A stretch of DNA of 12,673 nt. It comes from RBG-16-42-24 sp964396785 (lineage in GTDB: Bacteria > Patescibacteriota > Microgenomatia > UBA8517). The stretch lies in the NCBI GenBank assembly GCA_964396785.1, contig CAYNFU010000023.1, positions 1 through 12,673 on the forward strand, given 5' to 3'. Shown piece by piece: positions 1 through 5,997 of this stretch. Each line of letters starts with the position of its first letter. Position 1 is the stretch's first letter. Position numbers and translations under genes: made by a program. The notes below the pieces were generated by a model. That model did not search any database. It was not told the DNA's origin and saw only the letters and a list, made by a program, of their open reading frames with translations.

Positions 1-894
1 TGCCTAATCGCCTTCTCCTACGGCGACAAAATTCCGGTTGAGGATCTGGTTTTCTCAACTGGAGGAAATGCTGCCAATAACGCAGTGGGCACAAAAAGAA
101 TGGGGGTAAATTGCGCAATAGTACTTACTTTGGGGGACGATAGTATTGGAAACCTAATAATTGAAAAGTTAAAAAGTGAAGGAGTAGGAATGGACTATGT
201 AGTGAGGCAACCCGGAACGGTTTCAAATTATTCGACGGTCATAAACTACTCAGGGGAGCGCACGATATTTGTCTATCACGCGCCACGAACTTATGACTTT
301 CCCAGGGAAATTCCTGCTCCTGCCTGGGTATATTTAACTTCGATGGGTGAATCCTTCTTGCCTTTTTACCAGAAAGTAGTTGAATGGCTTGAAGCAAATC
401 CAAACACAAAATTGGCATTCAATCCCGGAAGTTACCAGATAAGAGCTAAAAAGGAGGATCTAATCCCAGTTCTTAAAAGAACCCATGTGGTTTTTGTGAA
501 TAGGGAAGAGGCAGGGAAATTGACAAGGGCCGAAACGTCAGTTGGCAAAGAAAAAGATCTCTTAAAAGCAGTGTCCTCGCTCGGTCCTAAAATTGCAGTT
601 ATTACAGACGGTGGAAATGGCTCGTTTGTCTTTGACGGTTCAAAATTTCTAAAATCCGGGGTATTACCTGTTGATGCTTTTCAAAGAACGGGGGCAGGAG
701 ATGCATTCGGGTCGGGGTGTCTCTCGGCAATAATCAAAGGTAAACCCCTTGAGGAGGCTTTGATTTGGGGAACCGTCAATTCAGCTTCAGTTATTGGCTA
801 TCAAGGACCACAAAAAGGGCTTCTTAAGGAAGATCAAATTGAAGAGTGGAAAGAGAGATTCATAAGCTCTAAAGTAGAATTGGGAGAATTTTAG
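1..894 (+). CDS. PfkB-family carbohydrate kinase, 5' end outside the window
   Basis: Predicted cytoplasmic ATP-dependent kinase of the PfkB/ribokinase superfamily, phosphorylating a sugar, sugar acid or nucleoside. The frame is open from base 1, so the gene starts upstream; 297 codons are visible. The N-terminal PfkB signature (TGGNAANNA, window codons 20-28) gives the diglycine substrate-binding motif. The C-terminal signature RTGAGDAFGSG holds the anion-hole GAG and the catalytic Asp at window codon 234 (nt 700-702). The family usually has 300-330 residues, so only the first beta strand seems to be missing. The GTG at 85 lies inside the first signature and is not a start. The stop overlaps the start of the next gene (TAGTG), so the two are probably translationally coupled. 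That neighbour suggests a C3 acid or sugar-acid route (for example glycerate), but the substrate cannot be read from the sequence; ribokinase-like or adenosine kinase-like activity is equally possible. Confidence 0.9.
   Translation, partial: CLIAFSYGDKIPVEDLVFSTGGNAANNAVGTKRMGVNCAIVLTLGDDSIGNLIIEKLKSEGVGMDYVVRQPGTVSNYSTVINYSGERTIFVYHAPRTYDFPREIPAPAWVYLTSMGESFLPFYQKVVEWLEANPNTKLAFNPGSYQIRAKKEDLIPVLKRTHVVFVNREEAGKLTRAETSVGKEKDLLKAVSSLGPKIAVITDGGNGSFVFDGSKFLKSGVLPVDAFQRTGAGDAFGSGCLSAIIKGKPLEEALIWGTVNSASVIGYQGPQKGLLKEDQIEEWKERFISSKVELGEF
882..886 (+). promoter_or_regulatory. Shine-Dalgarno for the dehydrogenase GTG start
   Basis: GGGAG lies 7 nt before the GTG at 894, inside the end of the kinase gene. 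It decides the start: GTG overlaps the kinase TAG, and the first residues (MAKILVTRKIP) match the usual N-terminus of the family. Confidence 0.7.
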
Positions 895-1883
895 TGGCAA
901 AAATTTTAGTTACCAGAAAAATTCCGGGGGACCACCTAGAAAAATTAAAACAAGCCGGGCACGAGGTTGAAATTTCGGAATTTGATAGAGCTTTAACTCC
1001 AGAGGAGTTATTAGAAAAAGTAGCTGGCAAAGACGCAATTTTATCTTTACTCACGGACAAGATCGGTGGGGATCTGATGGACGCGGCCGGGCCTCAGCTT
1101 AAGCTTATTTCAAACTATGCCGTGGGTTTTGACAATATAGACCTTAGTGCCGCAACCGACAGGCAAATATTGGTTGCAAATACTCCTTGCGAAGAAGTAA
1201 ATGAGGCAGTGGCTGAGCACACATGGGCGCTAATCCTTGCTCTTTCTCGAAGGATTGTCGAGGCAGACGAAGCAACCCGTAGAGGAGGGTATAAAGGTTG
1301 GGAGCCGGATATTTTTTTGGGAAGAAATTTGATAGGGAAGACCTTAGGGATTATTGGTTTGGGACGAATTGGCGGAATGGTTGCAAGACGTGCCAAAGGT
1401 TATAACATGACGGTTCTTTATAATAAAAGAAGCCCAGATCCGGAAGCAGAAAAAGAACTGGGGGTTACCTTTGCGTCACTCGATGAGCTTCTGGCAAAGA
1501 GTGACTTTGTTTCACTCCATGTACCACTTTCTGATGAGACAAGACACATGATGAATTCCGACGCTTTTTCTAAGATGAAACAGGGGGCGTATCTAATAAA
1601 TACTGCGCGCGGTCCAATAGTCGACGAACACGCCCTTGTTGAGGTCTTAAGAAGCGGGCATTTGGGGGGAGCGGGGCTAGACGTTTATGACAACGAACCC
1701 AACATTGACCCGGAACTAATCGGAATGGAGAATGTGGTACTTACACCCCACATTGCATCGGGAACGCTTGAAGCAAGAGACAAGATGGGGGAGTTGGCGG
1801 TAGCCGCAATAATTGATACATTTTCGGGTAAAATTCCAGAGAACTTGGTAAATAAAGAAGTGTGGGAGACACGACGCAAATAG
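894..1883 (+). CDS. D-2-hydroxyacid dehydrogenase, glyoxylate/hydroxypyruvate reductase type
   Basis: Cytoplasmic NAD(P)H-dependent reductase of the D-isomer 2-hydroxyacid dehydrogenase family; its closest resemblance is to glyoxylate reductase (GyaR) and GRHPR. Length is 329 aa, normal for these. The Rossmann motif GLGRIG is at residues 155-160. The catalytic triad is complete: Arg239 (NTARGPIVDE), Glu268 (DVYDNEP) and His286 (TPHIASG). After the second Rossmann strand there is no acidic residue; YNKRS (177-180) puts Lys/Arg there, as in GRHPR, which favours NADP(H) (inference). Likely reaction: glyoxylate to glycolate or hydroxypyruvate to D-glycerate. The GTG start overlaps the kinase stop by one base with a good Shine-Dalgarno, so they form an operon. 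3-Phosphoglycerate dehydrogenase is less likely, because there is no C-terminal ACT domain. Confidence 0.92.
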   Translation: MAKILVTRKIPGDHLEKLKQAGHEVEISEFDRALTPEELLEKVAGKDAILSLLTDKIGGDLMDAAGPQLKLISNYAVGFDNIDLSAATDRQILVANTPCEEVNEAVAEHTWALILALSRRIVEADEATRRGGYKGWEPDIFLGRNLIGKTLGIIGLGRIGGMVARRAKGYNMTVLYNKRSPDPEAEKELGVTFASLDELLAKSDFVSLHVPLSDETRHMMNSDAFSKMKQGAYLINTARGPIVDEHALVEVLRSGHLGGAGLDVYDNEPNIDPELIGMENVVLTPHIASGTLEARDKMGELAVAAIIDTFSGKIPENLVNKEVWETRRK

Positions 1884-2010
1884 CAGGTATTGTGTAAATA
1901 AATACTACTGGATACTTCAGAAAGTGTAAAAAATATTTCATCCGAATATAACACGAAGGTAGTTAAATATTCCCGTAGTAAGAACTATTTCTTAAATGTA
2001 GAATTAAAAG
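1884..2010. other. Intergenic region before the serine hydrolase gene
   Basis: 127 bp, AT-rich. No hairpin with a T-run, tRNA or clear repeat was found. The only signal I can support is a -10-like hexamer at its end (1999-2004). Confidence 0.5.
1999..2004 (+). promoter_or_regulatory. Candidate -10 element, near-leaderless start
   Basis: TAGAAT (5/6 match to TATAAT) ends 6 nt before the ATG at 2011, which would place the transcript start at or next to the start codon. The sequence 17 bp upstream (TAGTAA, 1976-1981) is a poor -35. No Shine-Dalgarno precedes the ATG, in agreement with a leaderless mRNA. Confidence 0.45.
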
Positions 2011-3009
2011 ATGGGAATTTTTGGTAAAAAAGAAGACGAGTATGATGACGAAGAGGATTTAGAGGAGAGACCTCGTTATCGAAAGATAAGAGATTTAAAG
2101 AGCGAAAATAGAAAAAAAAGGAAAGAACCTCCAAAGCCTTGGGGGAGAAAAGAAAGACTTTTCGTACTATTTCTATTTTTGACAATGGCAGTTACTTCGG
2201 GATTTTTGGCGGCATCTGCCAGGGATTGGAAATTACCCGGGATTCCTCGGTTAAAAGTCTCAATGCCTTCATTCGATTTTAATTTTTTTGGTGAAGAAAC
2301 GATTGTCATAGGGAATAAATCAACCGACGAAAAAGCAAAGAAAGCCAAAGAATTTTTTGAGGTGGAAACTAAATCCCTTTCCGGAGTTTACGCATTTTAT
2401 GTCGTTAGACTTAGCGGTGGAAGTTCTTACGGAGTAAATGAAGACGAGATTTTACAGGCTGCCTCCCTCATTAAGCTTCCCGTAATTGCAGCAGTCTACA
2501 TGGAGGCCGAGGCGGGAAATCTGGATTTAGAAGAGACTCCCAATGGCCAAAAAAGGACATACCAAGAGCTGATTACTGCAATGGGTGCGGTTTCTGACAA
2601 CGAGGCTTTCAGGATAGTTCGTGGGGCGTTGGGAGACGCAAGTATTGACGAAGTGATTGAAAAACTAGGAATGCAAGATACGTCTCTAACAAAGAATCAA
2701 ACCACCCCTAAGGAAATTGGAATGTTTTTCCAAAAACTTTGGAATGGCGAGATTGTGGGTGCGGCCTTTAAAGCCGATTTTTTGGATTCTCTAACTGAAA
2801 CAATTTACGAAGATTGGATAGCGGCTGGAATAACGGAAGTGCCAGTTGCACACAAATACGGCCGAGAAGTCCATGTGGTAAATGACGCAGGAATTATCTT
2901 ATCCGAGCCGCCCTTTATATTAGTAATAATGACAGAGGGAGTTATCGAAAAAGAGGCAGACGAGGTCATTCCTGAGCTTGCGGCAGGAATTTACAATATA
3001 GAAAAGTAG
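2011..3009 (+). CDS. Membrane-anchored class A beta-lactamase-like serine hydrolase
   Basis: 332 aa. Residues 1-47 are a highly charged cytoplasmic tail (acidic, then Lys/Arg-rich). Residues 48-70 form one membrane segment, so the catalytic domain (about 115-330) lies outside the membrane. Penicilloyl-serine fold motifs are present in order: S152-x-x-K155 (ASLIKLP), S195-D-N197 and K282-Y-G284 (AHKYG). This matches the Beta-lactamase2 (class A) family. The segment between SDN and KYG is short and has no ExxLN omega-loop motif, so the Glu166 used by true class A enzymes for deacylation is not visible. A D,D-peptidase or peptidoglycan-binding role may therefore be likelier than antibiotic hydrolysis (inference). 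ATG 2011 is the earliest sensible start; no Shine-Dalgarno precedes it. The next gene follows after 31 bp, and two PBPs lie beyond it, which fits an envelope function. Confidence 0.85.
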   Translation: MGIFGKKEDEYDDEEDLEERPRYRKIRDLKSENRKKRKEPPKPWGRKERLFVLFLFLTMAVTSGFLAASARDWKLPGIPRLKVSMPSFDFNFFGEETIVIGNKSTDEKAKKAKEFFEVETKSLSGVYAFYVVRLSGGSSYGVNEDEILQAASLIKLPVIAAVYMEAEAGNLDLEETPNGQKRTYQELITAMGAVSDNEAFRIVRGALGDASIDEVIEKLGMQDTSLTKNQTTPKEIGMFFQKLWNGEIVGAAFKADFLDSLTETIYEDWIAAGITEVPVAHKYGREVHVVNDAGIILSEPPFILVIMTEGVIEKEADEVIPELAAGIYNIEK

Positions 3010-3040
3010 TCCGGTTTCGTCTAATCTAGTACTACTAAAT

Positions 3041-3769
3041 ATGGAAAAATTACCCACTCCTTGGGAATTGATTAAGCATTCTGTTGAAATTTATTTCAAA
3101 AAAGAGAATCTTTTTTATCTCACTAAAATAAATCTATTCGGAATTCTGGCAAGTCTTGCAATTCTTTCTCCACTCTTCCTTATGGGGTTTTTGGGAGAAG
3201 AAGGGCCCGATCTTTCGGGTGCTTCTTATATTATTATAATACTCTTGATAGTATCGGTGGTTGCATCAATAATCTGGGGAGTTTGGTTTCAAACTACAAT
3301 TATTAAAGCCGTTTCATTGGTTTTTTCGGGGGAAATAAAGGGAGTAAAGGAGACTTTTAAACTGGCTTGGCCAAGGGTTGGCAAATATGCCCTAACCACC
3401 TTTTTAGCCGGACTCGCTATTGCCGGAGGATTTCTACTTCTTATTATTCCAGGAATATTACTTTTTGTTTGGTTTGCCTTTGCCAACTACATAATAGTTG
3501 AAGAACCAATAAGGGTGAGAGAGGCCTTAAGAAAAAGTAAATCTTATGTTAAAGGTTATTTTTGGCAGGTACTAGGACGAGCGGTAGTATTTGTTCTTTT
3601 TTACATCCTCATTCAGGTTGTACTGTCATTGATTCCTCTCGTAGGCCCCTTGGTACTGGCCCTTTTTAGCCCCTACTACATTCTTCTTCCCTACCTTATG
3701 TATCAAGCCCTAAAGGGGATTAAGGGCGAAGCCGCCACCACGGTTTCGGATTCTGGGGTTCCGGCATAA
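3041..3769 (+). CDS. Polytopic membrane protein of unknown function
   Basis: 242 aa integral membrane protein with five to six hydrophobic segments, roughly residues 31-51, 62-84, 115-136, 137-155, 179-200 and 203-223. It resembles the GDPD-like membrane domain found in many bacterial membrane proteins that lack the catalytic phosphodiesterase. The pattern IIPGILLFVWFAFAN (134-149), then VEEPIRVREALRKS (153-166) and a KGYFWQVLGR stretch, is typical of that family: a Pro-Gly membrane motif, a conserved acidic residue, then an amphipathic EALxxS helix. No catalytic residues are recognisable and the function is unknown. It starts 31 bp after the serine hydrolase gene without an evident Shine-Dalgarno, so co-transcription is plausible. 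Its last 50 bp overlap the 3' end of the converging PBP gene. Confidence 0.8.
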   Translation: MEKLPTPWELIKHSVEIYFKKENLFYLTKINLFGILASLAILSPLFLMGFLGEEGPDLSGASYIIIILLIVSVVASIIWGVWFQTTIIKAVSLVFSGEIKGVKETFKLAWPRVGKYALTTFLAGLAIAGGFLLLIIPGILLFVWFAFANYIIVEEPIRVREALRKSKSYVKGYFWQVLGRAVVFVLFYILIQVVLSLIPLVGPLVLALFSPYYILLPYLMYQALKGIKGEAATTVSDSGVPA

Positions 3770-5957
3770 CTTCAACCGCCGGAGCTGGTTCAAGGATTTG
3801 GGGAGGCTTGGGAGCTTGCGGGGCAATACTACATGCTTGGGTGGGTTTTGTTTCATCCAGAAACCACTCGGTTTTTGTCGGGCAACCCTGACAAGGGAGA
3901 GTTCCAGTGACTCCACAAATCGAAATTTGGACGAGTCCCTGAGGGGCCTCCCAGTTATGATTTGGCTTGCCTGCAAGTAAGCCACTCATAATTCTATTCC
4001 AAATAGGGGCAGCACCGGTTACGCCCGATGCAATTCTAGCCATTGGTGAGTTGTCGTTATTTCCCACCCAGACCGCAACCAAAAATTCCTTGTTAAATCC
4101 AACCGTTATATTATCTCTTAAATCATTACTGGTTCCGGTTTTGACCGCTACGTCGTTTCTGCCTGAAATGACCAGCTGTGAAGAACTACCAAAAGCAGGA
4201 GCTCGGGAAGTATTATCTTTTAAGATGTCAATTAAAATGAATGCAACCCTTGGGTCCAATGCCTGTTCCCATTCACAAGTAACCTCCTTGGCGGAGGCTT
4301 CTGGGAAGCCGTCGGATTTGGCGCTGTCGCAGTTTGCATCCAGGACCTTACCTTTGTAATTTGTTACCCGCCTAATGGCTGTAAATTCAGGCCTTTTACC
4401 GTAATTTGCTACCGTCGCATATACCTTAGCGAGGTCCAGGAGTTTCACCTCTCCACCTCCTAAAGTTAGAGACAATCCATAACGGCTGGGGTCAGTCCAA
4501 GTAGTAATTCCCATTTTGACTCCTTGCTCAATCATTTTTNNNNNNNNNNNNNNNNNNNNNNNNNNNNNNNNNNNNNNNNNNNNNNNNNNNNNNNNNNNNN
4601 NNNNNNNNNNNNNNNNNNNNNNNNNNNNNNNNNNNNNNNTTACAACCAAAACTCCTCCGTTTCCTACATTTAGCTTCCCGAGTTTTTCTAATTCTGCCTT
4701 TACAGATTCCTCCGCAAGTTTTTGGATTTCATAGTCCAGTGTTGTTATTACTTCGAGTCCTCCTTTTTCGACTACTTCCTCTCCGTAAACGTTAACGAGT
4801 TCCTGCTTAACAAACATCACAAAATGAGGAGCCTTGATGTCGGTCTTATTTGGGGCAAAAGTTAGGCCCTCCTCAGCAGCCTTTTGGGCTTCTTTACTGG
4901 TAATAAATTTATTAATTACCATGAGACGTAGCACCTCTCTTTGCCTCTCGATGGAAGCTTGGGGATTTGGACCGAATGGGGAGAAGGAAGTAGGACTTTT
5001 GGGAAGTCCGGCGAGTAGTGCCGCTTCTCCCAAAGTTAACCCATCGACATTTTTTTCAAAATAGACCCGAGAGGCCTCTTGAATCCCATAGGCAGTTCCT
5101 CCATATGAAACTTCATTAAGGTACATCTCCAATATTTCGTCCTTGGTGTAGGTGAGTTCCACCCAGATGGATAGAATTACCTCACGGACTTTTCTGGTAT
5201 AGGTTTTTTCGGGGGAGAGGAGTGCATTTTTGACAAGTTGCTGGGTTATGGTTGAGCCTCCCGATAAATCTCCCGTCGAGATATTTCTAACAACGGCCCT
5301 AAAAATTCCCCTTAGAGAAAATCCAGGATGCGAATAGAATTCTGCATCCTCAATAGCGAGAGTCGCGAGCCTAACCTGGAGAGGAATTTCAGCCAAGGGA
5401 ACGATTGTTCTATTTTGGTCTTCAAATATCTTATAAAGTAAGACTCCATTTCGGTCATAGATTTTGGTGGATACTTCGACTTCCCGGCTGGTAAGTGCCT
5501 CCGGCGAGGGTAGGTCCCTAATAAATAATACCCAAAATGAAAATACCAAGATAAAAGGAAGTAAAAGCACAGAAAGAAGGAGTGCACCTAGGCGAACTCT
5601 AATCTTTGGAAATCTGATTTTCGGGAATCTAAGAAGCCTCAATCTTAACTTTAAAAATATGAGTTTAAAGGGAATTTTGGGCTTTTTGACTTTGGGGAGT
5701 TTTAATTTTAGTTTTGGGAGTTTTGGAGCTTTTAGTTTTTTCTTTGCCTTAAGGGATTTTAGAATTATGGCGGTGAGGGAAGTAATTAACGCCCCTAAGT
5801 TGTAGGAGACAAAAAGGATAGCAATGAGAAGAAGTGAGAGGAGATAGTAGAGAGGTTTTCCGACGTCGACAAGAAGCCCTTTGGTGATATCCAGGACTTT
5901 AAAATTCAGTTTTGGGGCAAGGCGTACATCCGGTTTTTTTCTGGCTCCTCGGGCCAT
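3720..5957 (-). CDS. Class A penicillin-binding protein (GT51 plus transpeptidase), interrupted by a scaffold gap
   Basis: Bifunctional peptidoglycan polymerase of the PBP1A type. Residues 1-123 are an unusual basic N-terminal region: a long hydrophobic stretch (36-68), a Lys/Pro/Leu-rich linker (69-123), then a membrane segment (124-147). The GT51 glycosyltransferase domain follows, with IEDAEFYSHPG (202-212, catalytic Glu203), GGSTITQQLVKN (233-244), RKVRE (255-259) and EILEMYLN (274-281). The transpeptidase domain is cut by 100 N; SxxK and SxN fall in the gap, while KTGT is visible (nt about 4131-4142). Alignment with the paralogue upstream predicts about 111 residues in the gap rather than 34, so the true protein is about 820 aa. 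The cysteine-bearing tail (CGVTG, CQGCP, ACS) ends in a Pro-rich stretch. ATG at 5957 lies 40 bp after the paralogue; a TACAAT box ends 7 nt before it. Confidence 0.93.
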   Translation of the reverse strand: MARGARKKPDVRLAPKLNFKVLDITKGLLVDVGKPLYYLLSLLLIAILFVSYNLGALITSLTAIILKSLKAKKKLKAPKLPKLKLKLPKVKKPKIPFKLIFLKLRLRLLRFPKIRFPKIRVRLGALLLSVLLLPFILVFSFWVLFIRDLPSPEALTSREVEVSTKIYDRNGVLLYKIFEDQNRTIVPLAEIPLQVRLATLAIEDAEFYSHPGFSLRGIFRAVVRNISTGDLSGGSTITQQLVKNALLSPEKTYTRKVREVILSIWVELTYTKDEILEMYLNEVSYGGTAYGIQEASRVYFEKNVDGLTLGEAALLAGLPKSPTSFSPFGPNPQASIERQREVLRLMVINKFITSKEAQKAAEEGLTFAPNKTDIKAPHFVMFVKQELVNVYGEEVVEKGGLEVITTLDYEIQKLAEESVKAELEKLGKLNVGNGGVLVVXXXXXXXXXXXXXXXXXXXXXXXXXXXXXXXXXXKMIEQGVKMGITTWTDPSRYGLSLTLGGGEVKLLDLAKVYATVANYGKRPEFTAIRRVTNYKGKVLDANCDSAKSDGFPEASAKEVTCEWEQALDPRVAFILIDILKDNTSRAPAFGSSSQLVISGRNDVAVKTGTSNDLRDNITVGFNKEFLVAVWVGNNDNSPMARIASGVTGAAPIWNRIMSGLLAGKPNHNWEAPQGLVQISICGVTGTLPCQGCPTKTEWFLDETKPTQACSIAPQAPKPPQILEPAPAVEVMPEPQNPKPWWRLRP
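3770..3794 (+). terminator. Possible hairpin just after the membrane protein stop
   Basis: CTTCAACC and GGTTCAAG form an 8-bp stem with one C-C mismatch and a 9-nt loop, starting right after the TAA at 3767-3769. No T-run follows, and the sequence is also coding for the PBP on the other strand, so this is only a weak terminator candidate. Confidence 0.2.
4540..4639. other. Scaffold gap of 100 N
   Basis: Exactly 100 N, the usual placeholder for a gap of unknown length. It falls in the transpeptidase domain of the PBP. The open frame across it is chance, since flank frames agree one time in three. By comparison with the paralogue the real gap should be close to 330 bp. Confidence 0.95.
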
Positions 5958-5964
5958 CGGCCCT

Positions 5965-5970
5965 ATTGTA
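5965..5970 (-). promoter_or_regulatory. Candidate -10 element for the downstream PBP
   Basis: Reads TACAAT on the minus strand (5/6 match) and ends 7 nt before the ATG at 5957. The -35 region (TTCCCT at 17 bp spacing) is poor. It lies in the 40-bp gap between the two PBP genes, so this PBP may have its own leaderless transcript as well as read-through from the gene upstream. Confidence 0.4.
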
Positions 5971-5997
5971 CTCCGTGAGCCTCATTTAGGGAAGGAG

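Noticed and set aside
3967..4359. Plus-strand open frame of 130 codons
   Set aside because: It is antisense to the PBP transpeptidase domain, whose KTGT motif and neighbours are clearly coding on the minus strand.
5464..5805. Plus-strand open frame of 113 codons
   Set aside because: It is antisense to the PBP N-terminal region, is low in complexity and has no recognisable domain.
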